Origin: Streptomyces pluripotens
Lineage (GTDB): Bacteria; Actinomycetota; Actinomycetes; Streptomycetales; Streptomycetaceae
Direction of reading: 5' to 3'
Assembly: GCF_000802245.2 (NCBI RefSeq)
Contig: NZ_CP021080.1
Span: 5,208,001-5,272,000 of the forward strand
Length of the DNA stretch: 64,000 nucleotides
Notes under the pieces: model-generated
What the model was told of the DNA's origin: nothing
Seen by the model: the letters and a program-made list of their open reading frames with translations, nothing else
Databases searched by the model: none
In this document: positions 44,443 through 54,242 of the stretch, one piece after another
Numbering within the stretch: the first letter of the stretch is position 1
How the letters are laid out: the number at the start of each line of letters is the position of its first letter
Made by a program: the position numbers and the translations under genes

Positions 44443-45626
44443 TGCGAACCACGAAAGCCGCCCGCCTGCTAGCCGCCGGAGTCGCCGTCACCGCCCTGAC
44501 GCTGCTGTCCGCCTGCGGTGGGAGACAACACCAAGAGAACGAGGCCCTCGGTAGCGGGGCCCCGGTTCCGGCACAGGCGAAGAAGCCGAAGGTGAACGTC
44601 CTGCCGGGGATGCCGCCGGTGGAGGATCCGGCCGACGTCTACGCCGCCGACCGCCCGAACCAGCTCTCACCCGTGGTCAAGGACTTCCCCTCCCGGGTGT
44701 ACGTGCCCAACACCGAATCCAACACCGTCACCGTTATCGACCCCAAGACGTACCAGGTCATCGAGACCATCCCGGTCGGCCGCCAGCCGCAGCACGTCGT
44801 GCCGTCCTGGGACCTGAAGACCCTCTGGGTCAACAACGACCTCGGTAACTCCCTCACCCCGATCGACCCGAAGACCGGCAAGCCGGGTAAGCCGGTCGCC
44901 GTGCACGACCCCTACAACCTGTACTTCACCCCCGACGGCAAACACGCTGTCGTGATGGCCTCCATGGACCGTCAACTCGTGTTCCGCGACGCGCACACCA
45001 TGAAGGTGGTCAAGGCGGTGCCGGTCAACTGCTACGGCGTCAACCACGCCGACTTCTCCGCCGACGGCCGCTACTTCATCGTTTCCTGCGAGTTCAGCGG
45101 TGAACTGCTCAAGGTCGACACCGTCCAGATGAAGGTGGTCGCACAGCAGAAACTTCCGTACGCGGGCGCGAAGCCGCAGGACGTCAAGATCTCTCCGGAC
45201 GGCAAACTGTTCTACATCGCCGACATGGTGGCCGACGGAATGTGGATCCTGGATGGCGACACCTTCGCCAAGCCCCGGTTCCTCTACACGGGCAAAGGCT
45301 GCCACGGTCTCTACATCAGCCGCGACTCCCGCGAGATGTACATCTCCAACCGGGGCGAAGGCTCCATCTCCGTCTTTGACTTCACCCGGAACCGGCTCAC
45401 CAAGAAGTGGCGTCTGCCTGGTGGCGGCAGTCCGGACATGGGCGGGGTCTCAGCGGACGGCAAGGTCCTCTGGCTGTCCGGCCGGTACAACGCCGAGGTG
45501 TACGCCATCGACACCCGCACCGGCACCGAACTGGCCCGCATCAAGGTCGGCAGGGGCCCGCACGGGCTAGCCGTGTACCCCCAGCCGGGTCGCTATTCAC
45601 TCGGCCACACCGGCATCTTCCGCTGA
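44442..45626 (+). CDS. YncE-like beta-propeller lipoprotein
   Basis: Exported lipoprotein of 394 residues with signal peptide and lipobox LLSAC (Cys about 25). A spacer of about 50 residues follows, then a seven-bladed YncE/40-residue-repeat propeller (about 80-390) with repeated blade signatures such as VYVPNTESNTVTVIDPKTYQVIETIPVGRQP, LWVNNDLGNSLTPIDP, YISNRGEGSISVFDF and VYAIDTRTGTELARIKVGRGPHG. No enzymatic residues are obvious; relatives bind DNA, heme proteins or envelope partners. Start overlaps the deacetylase-like stop by TGATG, suggesting the two proteins act together at the cell surface. Confidence 0.88.
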   Translation: MRTTKAARLLAAGVAVTALTLLSACGGRQHQENEALGSGAPVPAQAKKPKVNVLPGMPPVEDPADVYAADRPNQLSPVVKDFPSRVYVPNTESNTVTVIDPKTYQVIETIPVGRQPQHVVPSWDLKTLWVNNDLGNSLTPIDPKTGKPGKPVAVHDPYNLYFTPDGKHAVVMASMDRQLVFRDAHTMKVVKAVPVNCYGVNHADFSADGRYFIVSCEFSGELLKVDTVQMKVVAQQKLPYAGAKPQDVKISPDGKLFYIADMVADGMWILDGDTFAKPRFLYTGKGCHGLYISRDSREMYISNRGEGSISVFDFTRNRLTKKWRLPGGGSPDMGGVSADGKVLWLSGRYNAEVYAIDTRTGTELARIKVGRGPHGLAVYPQPGRYSLGHTGIFR

Positions 45627-45680
45627 CGCGGGAACGTTGAAGCGCCGCCCCTCGCGTGTGGGTGTTCCAGACGCCAGTCT

Positions 45681-45712
45681 GGGTCCCTGGGTCCCTGGGT
45701 CCCTGGGTCCCT
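45681..45712. repeat. GGGTCCCT octanucleotide repeat, four exact copies
   Basis: Four consecutive GGGTCCCT units (45681-45712) followed by degenerate GGACCCT and GGTCCCT copies to about 45752. The units can form overlapping small hairpins (GGGTCC with GGACCC) and may act as the transcription end of the propeller gene. Confidence 0.8.
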
Positions 45713-45861
45713 GGACCCTCGGACCCCGGGAGCTCCGGAACCACTGGTCCCTGGGCCGATGGACGGGTGGCCGCGGCGCCGAGGGTCCGCCAAGGCCGTT
45801 AATCTGACCAGCGTCAGTACGCCAGCACGGCATGAGAAACACGAGTAAAAGGGGCGGATCG

Positions 45862-46074
45862 GTGGCGGACATCGAGGAAGCACGCAAGCAGTTCCAGCGG
45901 ATCGACGCGAACGGTGACGGGGTCATCACCGCAGCCGAGTTCAAGTCCGCCCTGGCCCAGGGGGGTGACTGGAACGTCACCGACGCGGTGGCAGAGGCCA
46001 TCATCAGGACCCGCGACCTCAACGGCGACAAGGTCCTGTCGTTCGACGAGTTCTGGGCCTACCTGAACAAGTGA
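45862..46074 (+). CDS. Two-EF-hand calcium-binding protein (CabD-like)
   Basis: Small cytoplasmic protein of 70 residues made almost entirely of two EF-hands. Loop 1 is DANGDGVITAAE (about 15-26) and loop 2 is DLNGDKVLSFDE (about 52-63), both with acidic or Asn residues at the 1, 3, 5 and 12 positions needed to bind calcium. Length and loops match Streptomyces CabD, a calcium buffer or sensor (recalled from literature). GTG 45862 has AAGGGG about nine bases upstream; an earlier ATG at 45832 would add ten residues but lacks a better ribosome site. Convergent with a phospholipase C gene whose family also uses calcium. Confidence 0.92.
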   Translation: MADIEEARKQFQRIDANGDGVITAAEFKSALAQGGDWNVTDAVAEAIIRTRDLNGDKVLSFDEFWAYLNK

Positions 46075-46082
46075 CCTGCCCG

Positions 46083-46127
46083 AAGGGGGTGTCCGTCCCG
46101 CGGAAACGGGGGAGGGGCACCCCCTTT
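46083..46127. terminator. Terminator between the EF-hand and phospholipase genes
   Basis: AAGGGGGTG (46083-46091) pairs with CACCCCCTT (46118-46126), with weaker inner pairing, nine bases after the EF-hand stop. The downstream T-run suits the plus strand; it may also serve the convergent gene. Confidence 0.65.
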
Positions 46128-46195
46128 GTTGCTTGCCCCCCTCCTCGCTCCGCTGATCCCACCGGTGTGCGGCAATCGTTCGCCGGTGCGAGGTG

Positions 46196-47239
46196 TCAGC
46201 CCCGGGTGGTCACCGAGCCGAGCACCGATGCCGGTTTCGTCGCCCAGTCCGAGGTGATGAGGCTCGCGTGATCCTTGGCCAGCAGTGAAAGCCGGGCGGC
46301 GACTTCGGCGTCCGTCGGGTCCGTGGAGGAGATGGCGGGGGACACGCCGGCGGCGTCCGTCGTGATCAGGATGTAGTGGTGTGCCGAGTAGAACGACGTG
46401 TCGTAGCCGTTGTTGACGTAGGTGGCCGCGTCACCGTCGAAGAACACGAACCACGGTCGGATCGAGGAGTCGTAGCGGCTGACGCGTGGATCGCCGTTCT
46501 GGGCCCCGAGCACGGCCGGGAACGCCTCGGCCGCTGAGATGTCGCCGGCCGCATACAGGTTCCGCAGATGGTCCGCGTACTCCTCGTCCGTCCAGTAATG
46601 GTCGAACGGGTTGGCCTGCTCCACCGTGCCCGGGATCAGCTCGAACAGGAACTTGCCCTTGAGGGAGTCGCGGGTCGGCCAGGCGTTGGCCTTGGCCGCG
46701 GCATCGAGGGAGGGGTACGTGCCGTCCAGCAGGTCCGCGGGCTTGTACACGCTGCTGCCCAGTTTCTGGGAGACGAGCGTGTCGAACTCGTCGGGACCGA
46801 GACCCCCCTTGTCGTAGAAGCCCACCTTCATCTCGACCTTGATGACGATCGGAGGGTGGTCGGGGTGCAGCTGGTTCCAGGCGGCCATGTTGTCCAGGCA
46901 GCTGCCGAGATCCTGGTTGCGGCTCTTGCTGTACAACTCGTCCGGGTTCTTCGCGGCCTCGCAGTTGTTGTTGTCCCCCCAGGGGTTGCTGTGGCTGACC
47001 CGCCAGCGATGGCTGATGGTGTCGACGTACACATCCAGCTCCAGCAGTGAGGCGCCTGAGTCCAACGCCTGTGCGAAATAGGTGTACTTGGACTTCTCGT
47101 ACGCGTTGTGCGTGCCGATCGCCGTCGTCTCGGAGAACTTCGGCGACGCGGCCTGGGCGGGGGTGCCCGGAACCACTGTCATCAGGGCGGCGGCACCCGC
47201 GAGCGCCGCCAGCCGTCTCACCAAGCGAATCTTGAGCAT
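46196..47239 (-). CDS. Secreted phosphoinositide-specific phospholipase C (calcium-dependent, PI-PLC-C1-like)
   Basis: Exported protein of 347 residues: a signal peptide (about 1-30, cleavage after AQA-A) and a PLC-like TIM barrel. The first catalytic His is in IGTHNAYEKSKY (about 43), with the acidic ELDVYVD metal site (about 67-73) and a second His in WRVSHSNPWG (about 85). ELIPGT and VFFDG lie in later strands. This is the calcium-dependent bacterial PI-PLC type known from Streptomyces rather than the metal-independent Bacillus type. Monocistronic, with a 471-bp upstream region. Confidence 0.9.
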   Translation of the reverse strand: MLKIRLVRRLAALAGAAALMTVVPGTPAQAASPKFSETTAIGTHNAYEKSKYTYFAQALDSGASLLELDVYVDTISHRWRVSHSNPWGDNNNCEAAKNPDELYSKSRNQDLGSCLDNMAAWNQLHPDHPPIVIKVEMKVGFYDKGGLGPDEFDTLVSQKLGSSVYKPADLLDGTYPSLDAAAKANAWPTRDSLKGKFLFELIPGTVEQANPFDHYWTDEEYADHLRNLYAAGDISAAEAFPAVLGAQNGDPRVSRYDSSIRPWFVFFDGDAATYVNNGYDTSFYSAHHYILITTDAAGVSPAISSTDPTDAEVAARLSLLAKDHASLITSDWATKPASVLGSVTTRG

Positions 47240-47710
47240 GCCGAACTCCCCTTATTCGAGGTCAAGTTGACGACAGCGTAGGGGGAGCCGGTTACTGCGC
47301 GGTAGCCCCTGACGGGACATCAGTAACAAGGCGGGCAAGCCCGAGCGCGAGCCGCAGACCATTCCGTGACCAGGCCTGGCTGCCTTCCCTCGGCGTGGCA
47401 CGGCCCCGCTCGGCGGCGTCGCGTCGAACCGTTCTTCCACGAGGTCGTCCGCGTCGTGCAGGGCGAGCGCCCAAGGCGCCGGTCGAGATCGCCGGGACGG
47501 TCCGGCCGGATCTGATGGTCGGGGAGCTGCTGTTCAGCCGTCGGCCGCTGCGTCGGACCACTTTGTGCGTCGTGGATCGTCTGCCTGGCGACGGCCTTGC
47601 CCCTGAGGTCGGTTTGCCGGACTTACGTAGATGATCACTGTGTGTTGGATAGCATCACCTGCTGTAGCGATGCGGCCCACGCGGCCACCGCCGTCTGAGG
47701 GGGGAACCGG
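47240..47710. other. Upstream region of the phospholipase and CHAP genes, possible remnant sequence
   Basis: A 471-bp region. The left end should hold the phospholipase promoter and the right end the CHAP promoter; the last 80 bases are relatively A+T-rich. In the middle, a plus-strand frame (47395-47634) reads PDLMVGELLFSRRPLRRTTLCVVDRL-like protein (shown here only in part) without a start signal. It may be a decayed gene fragment or chance. I see no terminator. Confidence 0.35.
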
Positions 47711-49234
47711 ATGAACAACGCCCAAGGAGACCGGTCGAGAGACGTCGGTTCGCGTGTCACAGCAGCCATCGGCAGACTTGCCCTGGTACTCGCCTTGCTC
47801 GGCACCACAGCGATCATCACCGTGTCCGCTGCCGCGACGGCGGCTGCAGGCACTGACACCTACCCCGCGCAGTGGGCGCCGCCCACACCCATGGACAGCG
47901 TCTTGGACAATTGGGGTGAGTACAACCGCGAGTGCACGTCATATGCGGCGTGGATGCTGCACTCGGTCAACGGCTTCGAGATGCCGTTCCACGACAACGC
48001 CTCCGCTTGGGGACCGGACGCCAGCGCTCGCGGCTATGCGGTCAACATGACCCCGGCTCTTGGCGCGATCTACTGGACGTCCTCACCGCAACACGTCGCC
48101 TGGGTCGAGTCGGTCAACAGCGACTCGACCGTGACCATCGAGGATTACAACTCCGACTACACCGGCCACTGGGGCGAACACACGGTCCCCGTCAGTTCGG
48201 CCTCGGGCTACATCCACTTCAAAGACCTCTCGTCCGGTGGCGGAGGCACTGGCCTGCAAGGGATCCAGCACATCTTCGCCGGTGCCGCCGACGGCACCGT
48301 CCACGAGACCTACTGGGGCGGAGGCAACGCCCTGACGACGTGGCAGATCGCCAGCCTCGGGTCGCCGGTGACTGCCGTTTCGGCCCGAACCTCCAACGGT
48401 GTCTTCCACGTCTACTCCGGGACCCAGGCCGGCACCGTCCACGAGACCTACTGGGGCGGAGGCAACGCCCTGACGACGTGGCAGGTTGCGAGCATCGGGT
48501 CGCCCGTCACCTCCATCTCCACACAGATCACGCCCGATGGCGTGCAACACGTCTACACCGGAGCGTCGAACGGCACTGTGCACGAGACGTACTGGGGGAG
48601 CGGGAACTCCCTGACCACGTGGCAGATCGCCAGCTTCGGCAGCAGCGTCAACGCCCTTTCCACCCAGGTGGACAACGGTGTGCAACACGTCTACTCCGGG
48701 ACCCAGGCCGGCACCGTCCACGAGAGCTATTGGGGCGGAGGCAATGCCCTGACGACGTGGCAGATCGCCAGCCTCGGATCGGCGGTGACCTCCGTGGACT
48801 CGCGCATCACTCCGGACACCGTCCAGCACGTCTACTCCGGCAGCCAAGGGGGCAGCGTCTACGAGACGTACTGGGGGAACGGCAATTCGTTGACCACGTG
48901 GCAGGCCGCGCACTTCAGCTCGCCCGTCAAGGGAATCAGTACCCAGATCTCCACCGGCGTACAGCACATCTATGCCGGCAACGCTGACGGTACCGTCCAC
49001 GAAACCTACTGGGGCGGTGGGAACAGCCTTACGACGTGGCAGATCGCCAGCCTCGGATCGGCGGTGAACAGCGTTTCGTCCCAGATCACCTCCGACTCCG
49101 TGCAGCACGTGTACACCGGGACAGCCGATGACCTTCTCCACGAGACCTACTGGGGAAACGGGAACGCCCTGACCACGTGGCAACCGGCCGATCTCGGCTC
49201 TCCCGTTGACGCTGTCCAGAGCCTGATCACCTGA
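47711..49234 (+). CDS. Secreted CHAP-domain protein with seven-repeat (propeller-like) C-terminus
   Basis: Exported protein of 507 residues. The signal peptide is about 1-46 (hydrophobic LALVLALLGTTAIITVS). The CHAP domain (about 55-172) has putative catalytic Cys75 in YNRECTSYAAW, His128 in SPQHVAWVE and an acidic partner near Glu143; such domains cut peptidoglycan as amidases or endopeptidases. After a Gly-rich linker, residues 185-507 are exactly seven repeats of consensus VQHVYSGxxxGTVHETYWGxGNxLTTWQ plus IASLGSPV. Repeat lengths are 46, 47, 46, 47, 46, 47 and 44. The repeats resemble blades of lectin-type propellers. ATG 47711 has GAGGGGGGA upstream. Probably a wall hydrolase with a glycan-binding module. 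Confidence 0.9.
   Translation: MNNAQGDRSRDVGSRVTAAIGRLALVLALLGTTAIITVSAAATAAAGTDTYPAQWAPPTPMDSVLDNWGEYNRECTSYAAWMLHSVNGFEMPFHDNASAWGPDASARGYAVNMTPALGAIYWTSSPQHVAWVESVNSDSTVTIEDYNSDYTGHWGEHTVPVSSASGYIHFKDLSSGGGGTGLQGIQHIFAGAADGTVHETYWGGGNALTTWQIASLGSPVTAVSARTSNGVFHVYSGTQAGTVHETYWGGGNALTTWQVASIGSPVTSISTQITPDGVQHVYTGASNGTVHETYWGSGNSLTTWQIASFGSSVNALSTQVDNGVQHVYSGTQAGTVHESYWGGGNALTTWQIASLGSAVTSVDSRITPDTVQHVYSGSQGGSVYETYWGNGNSLTTWQAAHFSSPVKGISTQISTGVQHIYAGNADGTVHETYWGGGNSLTTWQIASLGSAVNSVSSQITSDSVQHVYTGTADDLLHETYWGNGNALTTWQPADLGSPVDAVQSLIT
48263..49231 (+). repeat. Seven-fold 138/141-bp tandem coding repeat
   Basis: Seven in-frame repeats encode residues 185-507 of the CHAP protein. Stretches such as ACCGTCCACGAGACCTACTG recur nearly unchanged in several copies (for example about 48297 and 48435). 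Conservation at the DNA level suggests recent amplification or gene conversion. Confidence 0.88.
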
Positions 49235-49416
49235 ACCGGTCGAGGACCCGGGTGTGCCCTGCCGTGCGCAGACGTCGTTGGTACTCCAGTGAGGGAATCC
49301 GCTTCCTGGTCACACGACCTGCCACCGATCACGGGTGCGGCCGGGCCGCCTGCCTCACCCCGGTCCACGCCGCCCGGGACCGCAGGACACGAACGCACCG
49401 GGAAAGGCCTGTTTCC

Positions 49417-50784
<1,368 letters not shown>

Positions 50785-50839
50785 GGGTGACTCCTCAATG
50801 CGGGGTGGTGCTTGGGTGGTGCTGGGCGGTGCAGGGGGC

Positions 50840-50879
50840 GGGCACCGCGCCACCGGTGTGTCCAGTGTGCGCGGTGCCC
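50840..50879 (-). terminator. Terminator/attenuator between glyA and sdaA
   Basis: GGGCACCGCGC (50840-50850) pairs exactly with GCGCGGTGCCC (50869-50879) over an 18-base loop, 29 bases beyond the glyA stop on the minus strand and upstream of sdaA. Confidence 0.6.
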
Positions 50880-50908
50880 CACCAGAGGTGACCTGCTGGT
50901 GCGGTGAC

Positions 50909-52174
50909 CTACTTGTTCAGACCCGGGTACAGCGGGTGCTTGTCGGCGAGCGCCTTCACCCGCGTCTTGAGGGCCTCGGCGTCGTAGGACGGCTTGAGCG
51001 CCTCGGCGATCACGTCCGCGACCTCGGCGAAGTCCTCGGCCGTGAAGCCGCGGGTCGCGAGCGCGGGCGTGCCGATCCTCAGGCCCGAGGTGACCATCGG
51101 GGGGCGCGGGTCGTTCGGGACGGCGTTGCGGTTGACGGTGATCCCGACCTCGTGGAGGCGGTCCTCGGCCTGCTGGCCGTCCAGCTCGGACTCGCGCAGG
51201 TCGACCAGGATCAAGTGCACGTCGGTGCCGCCGGACAGGACGTTCACGCCGGCCGCGCGGGCGTCGGACGCCGTCAGACGCTCGGCGAGGATGCGAGCAC
51301 CGTCCACGGTCCGGCGCTGGCGCTCTTTGAACTCTTCGCCCGCCGCGACCTTGAAGGAGACGGCCTTGGCCGCGATCACGTGCTCCAGGGGACCGCCCTG
51401 GAAGCCCGGGAAGACGGACGAGTTCAGCTTCTTGGCGAAGGCCTTCTTCGCGAGGATGATGCCGCCGCGCGGGCCGCCGAGGGTCTTGTGGGTGGTGGAG
51501 GTGACCACGTCCGCGTACTGCACCGGGTTCGGGTGGAGACCGGCGGCGACCAGGCCCGCGAAGTGCGCCATGTCGACCCACAGGTGGGCCTCGACCTCGT
51601 CGGCGATCCGGCGGAACTCGGCGAAGTCCAGTTGCCGCGGGTAGGCCGACCAGCCGGCGATGATCACCTTCGGGCGGTGCTCCTTGGCGAGCCGCTCGAC
51701 TTCGGCCATGTCGACCAGGCCGGTCTCCACGTCCACGTGGTACGCGACCACGTGGAACTGCTTGCCGGAGAAGTTCAGCCGCATCCCGTGGGTCAGGTGG
51801 CCGCCGTGCGCCAGGTCCAGGCCGAGGATGGTGTCCCCGGGCTGGGCCAGCGCGAACAGCGCCGCCTGGTTGGCGGAGGCACCGGAGTGGGGCTGCACGT
51901 TGGCGTACTCGGCGCCGAACAGCTCCTTGATCCGGTCGATGGCGATCTGCTCGGCGACGTCGACGTGCTCGCAGCCGCCGTAGTAGCGGCGGCCCGGGTA
52001 GCCCTCGGCGTACTTGTTGGTGAGGACCGAGCCCTGCGCCTCCATCACCGCGAGCGGCGCGAAGTTCTCGGACGCGATCATCTCCAGCGTGGACTGCTGG
52101 CGGCTGAGCTCGGCGTCGACCGCGGCGGCGATCTCCGGGTCCAGCTCGTGCAGGGGGGTGTTCAGGACAGTCAT
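50909..52174 (-). CDS. glyA: Serine hydroxymethyltransferase
   Basis: PLP enzyme of 421 residues interconverting glycine plus methylene-tetrahydrofolate and serine. The PLP-binding Lys lies in [13 protein letters not shown] (near 232). [30 protein letters not shown] (about 33-62) and [11 protein letters not shown] are family hallmarks. ATG 52174 has AAGGAG eleven bases upstream. It is the third gene of gcvT-gcvH-glyA, only 25 bp after gcvH, so it is under the glycine riboswitch. In this unit it uses the methylene-THF produced by glycine cleavage to make serine, probably as a dedicated copy alongside another glyA elsewhere (inference). Confidence 0.97.
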   Translation of the reverse strand: MTVLNTPLHELDPEIAAAVDAELSRQQSTLEMIASENFAPLAVMEAQGSVLTNKYAEGYPGRRYYGGCEHVDVAEQIAIDRIKELFGAEYANVQPHSGASANQAALFALAQPGDTILGLDLAHGGHLTHGMRLNFSGKQFHVVAYHVDVETGLVDMAEVERLAKEHRPKVIIAGWSAYPRQLDFAEFRRIADEVEAHLWVDMAHFAGLVAAGLHPNPVQYADVVTSTTHKTLGGPRGGIILAKKAFAKKLNSSVFPGFQGGPLEHVIAAKAVSFKVAAGEEFKERQRRTVDGARILAERLTASDARAAGVNVLSGGTDVHLILVDLRESELDGQQAEDRLHEVGITVNRNAVPNDPRPPMVTSGLRIGTPALATRGFTAEDFAEVADVIAEALKPSYDAEALKTRVKALADKHPLYPGLNK

Positions 52175-52199
52175 ACGGCTACGACTCCTTCAGGACTCT

Positions 52200-52577
52200 T
52201 CAGCCGGCGGCGTGGGCGGCGTACTCGTCGGCGGAGAGCAGGTCGGCCGGCTCCTCCGTGACGCGTACCTTGAACAGCCAGCCGTCTTCGAAGGGGGCGG
52301 AGTTCACCAGCGAAGGGTCGTTGACGACATCCTCGTTGATCTCGGTGACCTCACCGGTGACCGGCGAGTACAGGTCGGATACCGACTTCGTCGACTCCAA
52401 CTCGCCCACGGTCTCGCCCGCGGACACCGTGGAGCCGACCTCGGGGAGCTGGGCGTAGACGACATCGCCGAGCGCGTTGGCCGCGAACTCGGTGATGCCG
52501 ACCGTCGAGACGCCGTTCTCGGCGGCCGACAGCCACTCGTGCTCCTTGCTGTAGCGCAGCTGCTGGGGGTTGCTCAT
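52200..52577 (-). CDS. gcvH: Glycine cleavage system H protein
   Basis: Lipoyl carrier protein of 125 residues that shuttles the aminomethyl group between the P, T and L components. The lipoylated Lys64 sits in [14 protein letters not shown], and the N-terminus RYSKEHEWL is typical. Normal length for the family. Between gcvT (113 bp upstream) and glyA (25 bp downstream) on the minus strand. The P protein (gcvP) is not in this window, so it must be encoded elsewhere, as is usual in Streptomyces. Confidence 0.97.
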   Translation of the reverse strand: MSNPQQLRYSKEHEWLSAAENGVSTVGITEFAANALGDVVYAQLPEVGSTVSAGETVGELESTKSVSDLYSPVTGEVTEINEDVVNDPSLVNSAPFEDGWLFKVRVTEEPADLLSADEYAAHAAG

Positions 52578-52690
52578 GACCTGGATTCTCCTGTACGCGC
52601 GGGAGGGCTGATGAAGGGGGGACTGCTGGAACTGCTCGTGAGCAGGGAAGTGTGCGCAGAGTCACGTCAGGGGACGTTCCGCGCTCAGTG

Positions 52691-53818
52691 TCACTTCTGG
52701 CGCTTGTAGAACGGCAGCGCCACGACCTGGTACGGCTCGTGGCTGCCCCGGATGTCCACGCCGACACCCGCGGTGCCCGGCGCTGCGTGCGCCGCGTCGA
52801 CATAGGCCATGGCGATCGGCTTGCCCAGGGTGGGGGAGGGAGCTCCGGAGGTGACCTCGCCGATCACCTCGCCGCCGGCGACCACGGAGTACCCGGCGCG
52901 CGGCACTCGGCGGCCTTCGGCGATCAGGCCGACCAGGACCCGGGGCGGCTGGGAAGCAGCGCGCTCGGCGGCCTTCGCCAGCGCGTCCCGTCCAACGAAG
53001 TCACCCGCCTTCTCGAACTTGACCACGCGGCCGAGGCCGGCGTCGAAGGGGGTGAGGGAGGTGTTCAGCTCGTGCCCGTACAGCGGCATGCCTGCCTCCA
53101 GGCGCAGTGTGTCCCGGCAGGACAGGCCGCACGGCACCAGGCCGACGCCCTCGCCCGCCTCGGTCAGGGCCTGCCATAGCCGCACGACGTGCTCCGGCTT
53201 CACGAACAGCTCGAAGCCGTCCTCGCCGGTGTAGCCGGTGCGGGCGATGAGGGCCGGGACACCGGCGACCGTACCGGGCAGACCCGCGTAGTACTTGAGG
53301 CCGTCCAGGTCCGCGTCCGTCAGGGACTTCAGGATGCCGGGGGACTCGGGGCCCTGCACCGCGATCAGCGCGTAGGCGTCCCGGTCGTCACGTACCTCCG
53401 CATCGAAACCGGCGGCCCGTTCGGTCAGTGCGTCCAGCACCACCTGGGCGTTGGAGGCGTTGGCCACGACCATGTACTCGGTCTCGGCCAGCCGGTAGAC
53501 GATCAGGTCGTCCAGGATGCCGCCGTCGGCCTGGCAGATCATGGTGTAGCGGGCACGACCGACGCCGACCGAGGCGATGTTGCCGACCAGGGCGTGGTTC
53601 AGGAAGACGGCAGCCTCGGAGCCGGTCACGGTGATCTCACCCATGTGGGAGAGGTCGAACAGGCCAGCCTTGGTCCGCACCGCGATGTGCTCGTCGCGCT
53701 CGGAGCCGTAACGCAGGGGCATGTCCCAGCCGGCGAAGTCGGTCATCGTCGCACCGAGCGAGCGGTGCAGCGCATCCAGCGCAGTATGACGGAGTTCAGT
53801 GGGTTCGGTACTGCTCAT
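52691..53818 (-). CDS. gcvT: Glycine cleavage system T protein (aminomethyltransferase)
   Basis: Folate-dependent aminomethyltransferase of 375 residues that releases ammonia from the H-protein-bound aminomethyl group and forms methylene-tetrahydrofolate. It has the N-terminal GcvT fold (MTDFAGWDMPLRYGS, about 25-39; LFDLSHMGEI; DDLIVYRL) and C-terminal barrel (GYSVVAGGEVIGEVTSGAPSPTLGKPIAMAYV). The substrate-binding Asp lies in the FDAGLGRVVKFEK region. ATG 53818 has GGGAG about eight bases upstream. First gene after the tandem glycine riboswitch. Confidence 0.97.
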   Translation of the reverse strand: MSSTEPTELRHTALDALHRSLGATMTDFAGWDMPLRYGSERDEHIAVRTKAGLFDLSHMGEITVTGSEAAVFLNHALVGNIASVGVGRARYTMICQADGGILDDLIVYRLAETEYMVVANASNAQVVLDALTERAAGFDAEVRDDRDAYALIAVQGPESPGILKSLTDADLDGLKYYAGLPGTVAGVPALIARTGYTGEDGFELFVKPEHVVRLWQALTEAGEGVGLVPCGLSCRDTLRLEAGMPLYGHELNTSLTPFDAGLGRVVKFEKAGDFVGRDALAKAAERAASQPPRVLVGLIAEGRRVPRAGYSVVAGGEVIGEVTSGAPSPTLGKPIAMAYVDAAHAAPGTAGVGVDIRGSHEPYQVVALPFYKRQK

Positions 53819-53862
53819 CGGTCGGTCGTCTCCCAGGGAAGGCGGACGGGGCGAGGAACGTT

Positions 53863-54062
53863 CCTCCCCATCTGTCATCGGAACCTGAGAGGTTCGCCAC
53901 GACCGCCACGGGGACGACCACGGCTTGCACCTTGGGTGGAGCCACTGTCACAGCAGCCCGCTTTTCAGATGTGCCTCGCCCGCGCGGTAACGGGGCCTGA
54001 GAGATTCAAGGGAGGGACTTGCTCCTTCGGCGCCCCAGCGGCCTGGGGACTCTCCCGCGCGG
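53863..54062 (-). ncRNA. Tandem glycine riboswitch upstream of gcvT
   Basis: On the minus strand the leader reads through two glycine aptamers. Aptamer 1 (about 54062-53975) begins CGGGAGAGTCCC, with GGCGCCGAAGGAGCAA and AATCTCTCAGGCCCC. Aptamer 2 (about 53970-53863) has GCACATCTGAAAAGCGG, GGCTCCACCCAAGGTGCAAG, CGAACCTCTCAGGTTCC and CAGATGGGGAGG. These are the conserved cores of the class. It probably turns on gcvT-gcvH-glyA when glycine is abundant. Boundaries are approximate. Confidence 0.93.
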
Positions 54063-54242
54063 ATTCAAGCGGCCGGTATGCAGTTGGCCGGCACATCATT
54101 GCACGCCGTGGCCCCGCCCGTCAGGGTCACATCTGTAACCGAGCCGTGGCGGTATGCGCACCGAACCACCGACATCGCCTCATTACCCTCCCTTTACGTG
54201 TGGTGGGCACGGGAACGGCCAAGTCCGTAGGGGAGGACGATC
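54063..54242. promoter_or_regulatory. Divergent promoter region between riboswitch leader and ATPase gene
   Basis: A 180-bp region that must hold the promoter of the riboswitch transcript (minus strand) and that of the P-loop ATPase gene (plus strand). I see no further RNA structure. Confidence 0.4.

Noticed and set aside
47240..47710. c-di-AMP (ydaO) riboswitch before the CHAP gene
   Set aside because: Considered because wall-hydrolase genes in Streptomyces often carry it, but the conserved core is not visible.
54063..54242. Third aptamer or other riboswitch upstream of the ATPase gene
   Set aside because: No glycine-aptamer core or other known riboswitch motif on the plus strand.
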